A stretch of 39,743 nucleotides of DNA. It comes from UBA1161 sp049520395 (lineage in GTDB: Bacteria; Planctomycetota; Phycisphaerae; Tepidisphaerales; Tepidisphaeraceae). Shown piece after piece: positions 16,408-24,812 of the stretch. The stretch is taken from assembly GCA_049520395.1 (NCBI GenBank), contig JBEKPV010000026.1:1-39743 (forward strand), given 5' to 3'. A program made the translations under genes and the position numbers. The notes under the pieces are model-generated. The model was not told where the DNA came from and did not search any database. It saw only the letters and a list, made by a program, of their open reading frames with translations. How positions within the stretch are numbered: the stretch's first letter is position 1; each line of letters opens with the position of its first letter.

Positions 16408-17565
16408 ATGCCACTTCGCACCCGCTCGAATCCCCTGTTCCCGTGCGCCGCCGCCGCACTCTTGCTGCATCTCCCCACCTTCGCCCGCGCCGCCGACTTC
16501 ACCAGCCAAAGCCTGCTGGCCGACGCGCTCACCGCATCCTCCGGCATCAACGACAATCGCCAAAGAGCCATCGCCATGTACTCCATCGCCCAGGCCCAGG
16601 CCGAGTCCGGCGACCTCGCCGCCGCCCGGCAAACCGCCGCCGCGATCCCGGTGAATCCAACCGATGCCGACGCGCAAGGCGAAGCCGCCTGGAAGACCGA
16701 CACGTACGCCGTCATCGCCGGCGGCCAAGCCAAAGCCGGCGATTTCCCCGGCGCCCAAGCCACCGCGGAATCCATCACCGATCCCCAGGCAAAACAAGAT
16801 GCCTACTTAAACATCGCTCAATCCCTTGCCGAAAAGGGGGACATCACCGATGCCAGAGTCTCGGCCACGCACACCGATGGAATTGATAGGGACCGAGCCA
16901 ACGCCGCCATTGCCCAGGCCTTGGCGACCGCCGGCGACATCCCCAGCGCCAAGACCCTCGCCGCCGACCTGGGCGCTCCCGAAGAACAATCCCTCGCCTT
17001 CGCCGCCATAGCCCAAGCGCAAATCAAATCCGGCGACATCCCCGCCGCGCGTCTCTCCATCCTCGCCGCCAAAGCCGCCGCCGCCAACGTGCCGCAATAT
17101 TTGTCGTCAACGTGCTACTGCGCCATCGCCAGCGCGGAAGTCAAAGCCAACGATCTCGACGGCGCGACATCGCTTGAAAAAACCGGCGCCGCTCACATCA
17201 CCGAGGCGATCGCCATCGCCCAGGCCGAGATGGGCGACCTCACCTCCGCCAGGGCCACGCTGGCGCAAGTCTCCGACACTTATGAGCAGGTCTGCGTGCA
17301 AGCGAGCATAGCCGAGGCCCAAATCAAATCCGGCGACCCCGCTTCCGCCCTTCAAACTCTGGACGCCGCCAAATTCGCCGCTGCCACCCTCACCGATTCA
17401 CTGCCCGACGCCGCCGCGCGAATCGCGGCCGCCGAAACCAAAGCCGGCGACACCGCCACCGCCGCCCAATGGGCCAAATCCCAGCAAGACCCATTCGTCG
17501 AAGTCACCGCCCTCATCAGCATCGCCCGCGCCCAAAACTCCAATAACCTTGCCAGTGGCAACTAG
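16408..17565 (+). CDS. Secreted Ala-rich repeat protein (TPR-like repeats)
   Basis: About 385 residues. The ATG at 16408 is chosen because it gives a signal peptide (hydrophobic C-A-A-A-A-L-L-L-H-L, cleavage near A-R-A-A-D); an ATG at 16336 is in frame but hides it. The mature protein is built from about ten imperfect repeats of 28-36 residues with the core I-A-x-A-Q-A-x-x-G-D-x-x-x-A-x-x-T-A. This predicts a TPR/Sel1-like helical solenoid. Such A-Q-A-x-x-G-D repeats occur in many secreted bacterial proteins without known partners. There is no clear ribosome-binding site. It follows the previous secreted gene after 90 bp and may be cotranscribed. Confidence 0.7.
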   Translation: MPLRTRSNPLFPCAAAALLLHLPTFARAADFTSQSLLADALTASSGINDNRQRAIAMYSIAQAQAESGDLAAARQTAAAIPVNPTDADAQGEAAWKTDTYAVIAGGQAKAGDFPGAQATAESITDPQAKQDAYLNIAQSLAEKGDITDARVSATHTDGIDRDRANAAIAQALATAGDIPSAKTLAADLGAPEEQSLAFAAIAQAQIKSGDIPAARLSILAAKAAAANVPQYLSSTCYCAIASAEVKANDLDGATSLEKTGAAHITEAIAIAQAEMGDLTSARATLAQVSDTYEQVCVQASIAEAQIKSGDPASALQTLDAAKFAAATLTDSLPDAAARIAAAETKAGDTATAAQWAKSQQDPFVEVTALISIARAQNSNNLASGN

Positions 17566-17597
17566 CTCCGGTCCCCTCTCCCCGCAACCAATCCGAT

Positions 17598-19571
17598 TCA
17601 GTGATCGACTTGCACGGCGCAATTCTCCGCCGGTTCGTCCAGCACGAACCATGGCAAATCGATCACCACCACCCGCGCATCCGCCTTTCGTTGCAATGCC
17701 GCCCGCAATCGCTCGCTTCGCCGGCTATGCAGTAGCGCCTGCCACCAGTGCGGCTCAACAATCTTCGCGATGATCACCGCCACCAATCGCCCCGGATTCT
17801 CGCTCTTGACCTGATCGATCTCCCCGATCAGCGGCTCAATGAAATTCCGAAACGGCGACTGCAAAATCACCAGCCGCGGCACCGCGATCCCCGCCGCCCG
17901 AGCCGCGCTCTCCACGTTCTCCGCCCACTGTTTCCGTAAATTCGAACTCTCATGTTTCCCCGCATCTCCCCGCAAATTGCTCAAATGAATCGCGATCACA
18001 TCCGATGAAAGATTCACCGCGAACCGCAGCGCCTTGCTCGTCACGCGGTTCCACCCATAAATCGGCAGCAAAACAATCGGCGGCTTGTTGTGGCTCAGAT
18101 CCAGCGGCCCGCAATTTCCGATCTGCCGCTCAAGAAACCGATAATGACGGCGTATCGTCCAAAACACCGCCACGATGAACGGGATCGCCAGAACCGTGAT
18201 CCAGGCTCCTTCAATAAATTTCGCCGCCAGGATCACGAGCAGCGCCCCCGCGGTTCCGACCGCTCCCGCCGCGTTCACCCCAAGCCGCACCCGCAACATC
18301 CCCTTCCCCCCGGGCGCGGCTCGACCCTCCTTCGCGGGACCGCCCGTAGTCTTGCGCCATTCCCTTCGCCAGTGCACGACCATCCCCATCTGCGAAAGTG
18401 TGAAGGCCAGAAACGCCCCGACCGCATAAAGCGGAATCAAATGATCCGTGATCCCGCCGAAAACCGTCAGCAAAAATCCCGCGCACGCCGCCAAACTCAG
18501 GATCCCCATCGAAAGGACCAGCCGTCTACCCATATTGGCGAACGATTGCGGCAAAAAATTGTCCTTCGCGATCAATCCGCAAAGTCGCGGGAAATCCACA
18601 AAGCTCGTATTCGCCGACAGGCACAGCACCGCCAGAACGCTCCCGATGGTGACGTAATAAAACCATCCCCGTCCCATCACCGCTTCGACCAATTGCGACA
18701 AAACGCTCTGGTAACCATGATGGCTCTGATCCATCGCCCCAACACCGTAAGCGCCGCACAAATACGCGATGCACCCGAGCAAAAACGCCAGAATCACCAC
18801 GATGGCCGTCAGCGTCCGATGCGCGTTCTGAACCGTCGGCTCCTTAAACGCGCTCACCCCGTTGCTCACCGCCTCCACCCCCGTCATAGCCGTGCACCCG
18901 CTGGCAAACGATCTCAGCACCAGCCAAAGGCTGAATCCCTGCACCCCAACCGGCACCGCCGGCGGCGCCTCGATCGCCCGAGGATGACCCCCGCTCAGAA
19001 TGGTCCGAACCATCCCCCAAACCAGCACCGTCCCCAGGCTTCCGATGAACAAATAGGTCGGCAGCGCAAACGCCGACCCCGCCTCCCCCGTCCCCCGGAG
19101 GTTCACCAGGGTGATCAGGCCCAAAATCACCAGGCATATCGGAAGCGTATATTCGTGCAGATGCGGCGCCGCCGACACCAGCGCGCCCACACCCGCCGAG
19201 ATTCCCACCGCGACGGTGAGAATATAATCCAGCATCAGCGCCGCGGCGGCCAACAGGCTCGCCCACGTCCCCAGATTCTCCTTGGCCACCGTATAAGACC
19301 CGCCGTTCACCGGATAAGCCGTGATCGTCTGCCGATACGAAAAATAAAGCATCGTCAGCAAGGCGACGATCGCCAGTGTGATAGGTCCGATGTAGTGGAG
19401 TCCCGCCGCCCCCAATGGCAGCAAAATCGTCAGCGCCGCCTCCGGCCCATACGCCGACGACGAAAGTCCATCCAGCCCCAGCGCCGCCAGCCCCCTCAAA
19501 ACCCCAATTTTCTGACTTCGCTGTTCACCCGAGGCAAGCCGCCGGCCAAGAATGAGGCTTAAAATCGACAT
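17598..19571 (-). CDS. APC-superfamily permease, KimA-like potassium transporter
   Basis: 657 residues: twelve predicted membrane helices over about residues 25-480, then a soluble C-terminal domain of about 170 residues. The start of the first helix, G-L-D-G-L-S-S-S-A-Y-G-P-E, is characteristic of the KimA/YdaO branch, as is Y-P-V-N-G-G-S-Y-T-V-A-K-E-N-L-G. The tail (V-L-L-P-I-Y-G-W-N-R-V, V-V-V-I-D-L-P-W-F-V) looks like the universal-stress-like domain of KimA, which binds c-di-AMP in Firmicutes. Expected activity is proton-coupled K+ uptake at the inner membrane. An amino-acid substrate remains possible. AAAGAGG is 13 bases upstream of the ATG. Divergent from the MATE gene across 167 bp, with no recognisable c-di-AMP riboswitch. 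Confidence 0.8.
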   Translation of the reverse strand: MSILSLILGRRLASGEQRSQKIGVLRGLAALGLDGLSSSAYGPEAALTILLPLGAAGLHYIGPITLAIVALLTMLYFSYRQTITAYPVNGGSYTVAKENLGTWASLLAAAALMLDYILTVAVGISAGVGALVSAAPHLHEYTLPICLVILGLITLVNLRGTGEAGSAFALPTYLFIGSLGTVLVWGMVRTILSGGHPRAIEAPPAVPVGVQGFSLWLVLRSFASGCTAMTGVEAVSNGVSAFKEPTVQNAHRTLTAIVVILAFLLGCIAYLCGAYGVGAMDQSHHGYQSVLSQLVEAVMGRGWFYYVTIGSVLAVLCLSANTSFVDFPRLCGLIAKDNFLPQSFANMGRRLVLSMGILSLAACAGFLLTVFGGITDHLIPLYAVGAFLAFTLSQMGMVVHWRREWRKTTGGPAKEGRAAPGGKGMLRVRLGVNAAGAVGTAGALLVILAAKFIEGAWITVLAIPFIVAVFWTIRRHYRFLERQIGNCGPLDLSHNKPPIVLLPIYGWNRVTSKALRFAVNLSSDVIAIHLSNLRGDAGKHESSNLRKQWAENVESAARAAGIAVPRLVILQSPFRNFIEPLIGEIDQVKSENPGRLVAVIIAKIVEPHWWQALLHSRRSERLRAALQRKADARVVVIDLPWFVLDEPAENCAVQVDH

Positions 19572-19738
19572 GCGGACGCGTATCCTCTTTGCGCATCAAT
19601 GATACTTGCCCGGTTAAATGAAGACTGCGCGAAACTTTAGTCGGTGGGGGGCGAGTGGCTCACGCCAGGCCGCGCCAAAAATCCGCAAAAACTTTCCCCA
19701 TTCGCCACTGACCCCTCGGTTGCATAAACTCTCCCCCA

Positions 19739-21142
19739 ATGACCGCAACCGACTCCCCGCGCAGCCCTCTGGCAGAACTGCTTTACCTGGCCACGCCCAC
19801 CGTCGCGCAGATGGCCTCCTACACGGTCATGCAGTTCATCGACACCTGGATGCTCTCCCGCCTCGGCGGTGTTCCCGCTAACGCCGCCGCCAACAGCGGC
19901 ATTCTCTCATTCGCGGCCCTCAGCCTCGGAATGGGCACCGTCGTCCTGGTCAACACTCTGGTCAGCCAGGCCTTCGGCCGCCGCGATTTCGCCCACTGCG
20001 GCCGATACCTGTGGCAAGGCATCTGGATCGGTCTCCTCTTCGGCCTGGCCCTCGCCGCCTTCATCCCCTTCGGCGAGCAAATGTTCCGCGCCTTCGGACA
20101 CTCTCCCGACCTGGTCGCCTTGGAAACCATCTATTGGCGAATCGTTCTTCTTTCCGCCTCGGTCAAACTCGTCTCCATGTCCCTCGGAGAATTTCTCCTG
20201 GGCATCAATCGCCCCCTCTCCGCTTGCGTTGCCGGTTTCGCCGGCGTCGCCCTCAACGCCGTCCTCGCCTGGTGCGTCGTCCTCGGCCACTGCGGCTTCC
20301 GCTCCCACGGCGTCGCCGGCGCCGCCTGGTCCCAAAACGCCGGCGTCACCTGCGAAATGCTCGTGCTCCTCCTCCTCGCCATGCGACCGGCCATCCGAAA
20401 AACCTTCAACACCCTCGATTTCCGCCCGCGCTACCGCGATATGCTCGATCTCATCCGCGTCGGCATTCCCTCCGGCCTGCAATGGCTCACCGACATCCTC
20501 GCCTGGGCCGTCTTCTGCAACGGAGTCCTCGCCGTCGTCAGCCCCGCCGCCATGCAAGCCAACACCTTCATGCTCCGCTACATGGTCGTCAGTTTCATGC
20601 CTGTCGTCGGCATCGGCGCCGCCGTCACCGCCCTCGTCGGCCGCTACATCGGCCAGGGACAACCCGATATCGCCGCCCGACGCGCCCACCTCGGATTTTT
20701 CATCTCACTGCTCTATGTCATGATCTGCGGCGCCGTCTTTATCATCTTCCGCCACCCCCTGATGCGCCTGTTCACCGACGATCCCGAAGTCCTCCGCATC
20801 GGCGGCATCTACCTCATCCTCGCCGCCATCTACGAAATCTTCGACGCCATGTACATCATCTACATTTCCGCGCTCCGCGGCGCCGGCGACACCCTCGTCC
20901 CCGCCCTCATGATGGCGATCATGTGCTGGACGATTTCCGTCTACGGCGGCTACGTCGTCGCCCACTGGGTCCCACAGTGGAATCCCGCCGGTCCCTGGAT
21001 CATGGGGTGCGATTATGGCGCGGTCATCGGCATTTACATGATCGCCCGCTTCCGCAGCGGCCGCTGGCGGGATATCCGGCTCCATCCCGAATCGCTCTCG
21101 AATGTCGTCGCTCCTCCCGCTACACTGGAAGCGATGCCATGA
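19739..21142 (+). CDS. MATE-family multidrug efflux transporter
   Basis: 467 residues with twelve hydrophobic helices in two homologous halves. It begins S-P-L-A-E-L-L-Y-L-A-T-P-T-V-A-Q-M, the usual MATE first helix, and contains F-I-D-T-W-M-L-S-R-L-G. A G-I-P-S-G-L-Q-W motif opens the second half, and S-A-L-R-G-A-G-D-T is in the expected place late in the protein. Members export cationic drugs or metabolites by Na+ or H+ antiport. There is no clear ribosome-binding site. Its TGA overlaps the ileS ATG by 4 bp (ATGA), an unusual operon partner for an aminoacyl-tRNA synthetase. Substrate unknown. Confidence 0.9.
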   Translation: MTATDSPRSPLAELLYLATPTVAQMASYTVMQFIDTWMLSRLGGVPANAAANSGILSFAALSLGMGTVVLVNTLVSQAFGRRDFAHCGRYLWQGIWIGLLFGLALAAFIPFGEQMFRAFGHSPDLVALETIYWRIVLLSASVKLVSMSLGEFLLGINRPLSACVAGFAGVALNAVLAWCVVLGHCGFRSHGVAGAAWSQNAGVTCEMLVLLLLAMRPAIRKTFNTLDFRPRYRDMLDLIRVGIPSGLQWLTDILAWAVFCNGVLAVVSPAAMQANTFMLRYMVVSFMPVVGIGAAVTALVGRYIGQGQPDIAARRAHLGFFISLLYVMICGAVFIIFRHPLMRLFTDDPEVLRIGGIYLILAAIYEIFDAMYIIYISALRGAGDTLVPALMMAIMCWTISVYGGYVVAHWVPQWNPAGPWIMGCDYGAVIGIYMIARFRSGRWRDIRLHPESLSNVVAPPATLEAMP

Positions 21143-24000
21143 CCGCACAAACACAGGAAAAAAAAGAAAAAAACAGCTACAAGGCGACGCTCAACCTCCC
21201 CCAGACCCCGTTCCCCATGGAGGCCAAGCTCACCACTAATGAGCCCCCGCGCCTCCTGCGCTGGAACGAAGCCCGTCTATACGAAAAGCTCATCGCCCAC
21301 CGTGCCGCCAATCCCAAATGGATCCTTCACGACGGACCCCCGTTCGCCAACGGCGACATTCACATCGGCCATCTGGTCAACAAAACCCTCAAGGACGTGA
21401 TCCTGCGTTTTCGCTCGATGCAGGGCCATCAGACCCCGTACGTCCCCGGTTGGGACTGCCATGGCCTGCCGATCGAGCACAAAATCCAACAAGACCTCGG
21501 CCCTAAACTTCGCCAGATGAATGTCGTGGACGTCCGCAAGCTCTGCCACGAATACGCCCAGAAGTACGTCAAAATCCAAAGCGAGCAGTTCCAGCGGCTT
21601 GGCATCCTCGGCGAGTGGAACCAGCCTTATTTGACAATGAGCCCCGAATACGAGGCTCAAACGCTCGAGGTCTTCGCGCGATTTGTCGAGGAGAATCTGG
21701 TCTACAAACAACTCAAACCCGTCCCCTGGTCGATCGAAAACCAAACCGCGCTGGCAGACGCGGAACTGGAATACAGCGATGTGAAGGATAAGAGCGTTTA
21801 CGTTCTGTTCGAAATTGACGATCCCTCCAAGCTCGGATCAGAGCTTGTACTCGAACCGGACGTGCCGATATGTCTGATGATCTGGACCACCACGCCCTGG
21901 ACGCTGCCGGCCAATCTGGCCGTGGCGGTAAATCCGCAATTCGACTACGGCCTATACACCATGACGGTGGGGGGGCGCAAGGTAACAGCGATCATCGCCC
22001 GCGAGCGGGCGCCGGACGTTCTCAAGCTGGAACTGGGCGACCCGCCGAAAGTGGAAGCCTCCAACCTCTATTTCAAGGGAAGCGATCTGGCGGGAGTGAC
22101 CTATCGCCATCCCTTTGTCGATCGAGTCGGCGCCGTGGTTTTGGCCGATTATGTCACGCTCGAGGACGGCACCGGTCTCGTGCATACGGCACCGGGTCAT
22201 GGCGAAGACGACTACGAAACCGGCGTGCGCGAAAAACTGGAAGTCTACAGCCCCGTGCTCGCCAGCGGCCGGTTCGACGACACCGTTCCCCAGTGGCTGC
22301 AAGGCAAAACCGTTTGGGAAGCCAACCCCCTGATCATCACCCATCTTCGCCAGCAAAAGTTTCTTTACCACGAGCAGGAATACTCGCACAGCTATCCGCA
22401 CGATTGGCGGAGTAAGAAGCCGATCATTTTTCGCGCGACCGAGCAGTGGTTCATCTCGATTGAGAAACCGTTTGTGGCCAAGGAGGAACCCGGAGCCGCG
22501 CGATCATTGCGCCAGCGGGCGCTGGATTGCGCGTTGAATAAAATCGATTTTGTTCCGCAGTGGGGTCAGGCGCGATTGGTGGGGATGCTGCAGAGCCGGC
22601 CCGATTGGTGCATTTCCCGCCAGCGGGCCTGGGGATTGCCGATTCCGGTGTTTTATAATGAGAAGGGGGAATCGCTGCTGACGCCCCAGTCGGTCCGGGC
22701 GGTGGCGCGGCGATTTGCCCAAAAAGGATCGGATGCCTGGTTTACCGAATCGCCCGGCGAATTGCTGGGGCAGGATTTTGCCTATCCGCCGGGATTTTCG
22801 CCGCAGAATCTGCGCAAGGAGAAGGACATCTTCGATGTCTGGTTCGAGAGCGGCAGCAGTTGGCAGGCGGTTTTGCGCAGCCGGCCGTATCTGAAATTCC
22901 CAGCCGATCTTTATCTGGAAGGGTCGGATCAGCACCGCGGTTGGTTTCAGCTTTCGCTGCTTCCCTGTTTGGGAGCGACCGGCAAGCCGCCGTACAAGCA
23001 GGTTCTGACTCACGGGTTCGTCGTTAAGCCCGATGGGACGAAGGTCAGCAAATCGGACAAGGCGTACATCACCGCCACGCAAGAAGTGAATCGCCACGGC
23101 GCCGACGTGCTGCGGCTCTGGTGCTGCAGCGTGGATTATCAACACGACATCCCCGCCAGTCCCGATTCGATCAAGGAATTTTCCGATAAGTACCGCAAAA
23201 TTCGCAACACGCTGCGCTATCTGCTGAGCAATCTTTACGATTTCGATCCGCAAAAGGATTCGCGGCCGATTTCCCCCAAGAGCCTGGACGGATGGGCCAA
23301 TTGGGAATTGGACAAGCTGATTGTCGAAACGACCGCCGCGTACGACAAATATGAGCTACATCGGGCGTTTCGGTTGCTGCATGATTTTTGTGCCGTGCAG
23401 ATCAGCGCCGTTTATGGGAACGCGATGAAGGATCGGCTTTATTGCGATGCCGCCGGTTCGGAGGCGCGGCGCCGGTGCCAGACGGTGATGTATCGCATGG
23501 CTTCGTCGCTGACGCGACTCTTGGCGCCCATGCTGGTTTTCACCGCCGACGAGGCGTGGGAGCAAATCCCGCACGAATCCGCCCTGCCCAGCGTCCACCT
23601 GGCGGACCTGCCAACGCCCGGACCGGAGCCGTCCGATGCGCAAAAAGACGAATGGCAGAAACTGATGAACGCCCGCGATCTGGCGCTATCGCAATTGGAC
23701 GCGCTCAAAAAGCAGAAGGGGATGAACAAGGCGCTGGATGCCCAGATCCAATATCCAGCGGAATGGAAAAATGACTACGCGCCGTATGATCGGGATTTGG
23801 AGGACGTCGTCGGGGCGGGATGCCACAGCTTCTTAGACGCCGGCGCCGGCCAGGAAATTCAGGTTGCCGATATTCGTGAAATTTACCAGGCCTGTGCCCG
23901 AAGCTGGAAACGCCGCCCCGACGTCGGCTCCGATCCGCAGTACCCCGACCTGTCCGCGCGCGATGCGGCCGTCGTTCGCGGTTTGCTCGGGCCTCGGTAA
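21139..24000 (+). CDS. ileS: Isoleucyl-tRNA synthetase
   Basis: 953 residues, class I synthetase charging tRNA-Ile in the cytoplasm. Visible are HIGH at 75-78 (D-I-H-I-G-H), W-C-I-S-R-Q-R-A-W-G-L-P-I, K-V-S-K-S at 635-639, and the CP1 editing site with T-T-T-P-W-T-L-P and H-T-A-P-G-H-G-E-D-D. It is the E. coli-like type, whose C-terminus normally carries a four-Cys zinc finger. Here only the first Cys remains: C919-A-R-S922 and S939-A-R-D942. The ATG at 21139 overlaps the MATE stop, and GGAAG precedes it by seven bases; the frame stays open far upstream, but that part is antisense-like noise inside the MATE gene. Codon and strand composition change within this gene. Confidence 0.96.
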   Translation: MTAQTQEKKEKNSYKATLNLPQTPFPMEAKLTTNEPPRLLRWNEARLYEKLIAHRAANPKWILHDGPPFANGDIHIGHLVNKTLKDVILRFRSMQGHQTPYVPGWDCHGLPIEHKIQQDLGPKLRQMNVVDVRKLCHEYAQKYVKIQSEQFQRLGILGEWNQPYLTMSPEYEAQTLEVFARFVEENLVYKQLKPVPWSIENQTALADAELEYSDVKDKSVYVLFEIDDPSKLGSELVLEPDVPICLMIWTTTPWTLPANLAVAVNPQFDYGLYTMTVGGRKVTAIIARERAPDVLKLELGDPPKVEASNLYFKGSDLAGVTYRHPFVDRVGAVVLADYVTLEDGTGLVHTAPGHGEDDYETGVREKLEVYSPVLASGRFDDTVPQWLQGKTVWEANPLIITHLRQQKFLYHEQEYSHSYPHDWRSKKPIIFRATEQWFISIEKPFVAKEEPGAARSLRQRALDCALNKIDFVPQWGQARLVGMLQSRPDWCISRQRAWGLPIPVFYNEKGESLLTPQSVRAVARRFAQKGSDAWFTESPGELLGQDFAYPPGFSPQNLRKEKDIFDVWFESGSSWQAVLRSRPYLKFPADLYLEGSDQHRGWFQLSLLPCLGATGKPPYKQVLTHGFVVKPDGTKVSKSDKAYITATQEVNRHGADVLRLWCCSVDYQHDIPASPDSIKEFSDKYRKIRNTLRYLLSNLYDFDPQKDSRPISPKSLDGWANWELDKLIVETTAAYDKYELHRAFRLLHDFCAVQISAVYGNAMKDRLYCDAAGSEARRRCQTVMYRMASSLTRLLAPMLVFTADEAWEQIPHESALPSVHLADLPTPGPEPSDAQKDEWQKLMNARDLALSQLDALKKQKGMNKALDAQIQYPAEWKNDYAPYDRDLEDVVGAGCHSFLDAGAGQEIQVADIREIYQACARSWKRRPDVGSDPQYPDLSARDAAVVRGLLGPR

Positions 24001-24013
24001 CTCTGGGTCCCCG

Positions 24014-24670
24014 GTGCGCGCATTTATTTTTACTGGATTGAATTCATTGCCAGTTTCGCCAATTCAACTCGCGGTTCTCATCAGCGGCGGCGGGACCACA
24101 TTGCAAAATTTGGTCCAGTGCATCCATTCAGGAAAGCTCGAGGCGCGGATTTCATTGGTGATCGCCTCCAAGCCGGGGATTGCCGGAATCGACCGGGCGA
24201 AAAATGCGGGACTCAAGACGGAAATCGTCGAGCGGAAAACCTTCGCGGATGTCTCGGAATTCAGCCGGCGGATTTTCCAGCGATGCGATGAGGAGCGTGT
24301 CGATCTGGTCTGTCTGGCGGGTTGGCTTTCGCTGCTCGAAATTCCCGCCAAGTGGGCCGGCAAAGTGATGAATATCCACCCCGCGCTGCTTCCGGCTTTC
24401 GGTGGGGCCGGGCTTTACGGCCTGCGGGTTCATCAGGCGGTTCTGCAGCAAGGCGCGAAAGTTTCCGGCTGCACGGTTCACTTCGTGGACGCCACTTACG
24501 ACACCGGGCCGATCATCCTGCAGCGCTGTTGCCCGGTTTTGGAGGGTGATACGCCCGACACGCTCGCCCACCGCGTTTTTGAGGAGGAAAAAATCGCCTA
24601 TCCGGAGGCGATTCGCCTCTTCCAGGCAGGGCGGTTGCGCATCGCCGGGCGGCGGGCGATTATCCTGTAA
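24014..24670 (+). CDS. purN: Phosphoribosylglycinamide formyltransferase (GAR transformylase)
   Basis: About 218 residues. It transfers a formyl group from 10-formyl-THF to GAR in purine synthesis. S-G-G-G-T-T-L-Q binds the phosphate (usually S-G-x-G-S/T-N-L-Q). The catalytic triad is in V-M-N-I-H-P-A-L-L-P (Asn and His) and T-Y-D-T-G-P-I-I (Asp). V-C-L-A-G-W before it is the usual folate-side L-A-G-x-M position with Trp in place of Met. Start is uncertain: the GTG at 24014 is the first in-frame start after the ileS stop, but TTG at 24047 gives an N-terminus (M-P-V-S-P-I-Q-L-A-V-L-I) closer to family length. Same operon as ileS, 13 bp downstream. Confidence 0.92.
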   Translation: MRAFIFTGLNSLPVSPIQLAVLISGGGTTLQNLVQCIHSGKLEARISLVIASKPGIAGIDRAKNAGLKTEIVERKTFADVSEFSRRIFQRCDEERVDLVCLAGWLSLLEIPAKWAGKVMNIHPALLPAFGGAGLYGLRVHQAVLQQGAKVSGCTVHFVDATYDTGPIILQRCCPVLEGDTPDTLAHRVFEEEKIAYPEAIRLFQAGRLRIAGRRAIIL

Positions 24671-24713
24671 CCACAATATTTGCAAGTGGTTAGCTGCTGG
24701 TGATTAGAGGCCG

Positions 24714-24742
24714 TTGAAGGTTGCGGGCGAATCCTTCATAAT
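24714..24742 (+). promoter_or_regulatory. Putative sigma70 promoter of the uxaE operon
   Basis: TTGAAG at 24714-24719 and CATAAT at 24737-24742 are separated by exactly 17 bases and lie about 70 bases upstream of the uxaE ATG, in the 142-bp gap after purN. Both hexamers match the consensus at four or five of six positions. No operator repeat was recognised beside it. Confidence 0.5.
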
Positions 24743-24812
24743 GGTTGGTCGCGGCTTGGGCTTGCCTCGCCGCCCTAGACCTTCGCTAACAGCCTAATAA
24801 ACGAGGAAACCA

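Noticed and set aside
18090..19562. 490-codon plus-strand open frame opposite the permease
   Set aside because: Arg/His/Gln-rich translation without domains, a shadow of the membrane-protein gene in GC-rich DNA.
19572..19738. ydaO-type c-di-AMP riboswitch upstream of the KimA-like gene
   Set aside because: I could not find the conserved blocks on the minus strand; the claim would need a covariance search.
20011..21138. In-frame open extension of ileS by about 376 codons upstream
   Set aside because: It overlaps the MATE gene in another frame and its translation is Arg/Pro/His-rich noise. The ATG at 21139 gives a normal IleRS N-terminus with a ribosome-binding site.
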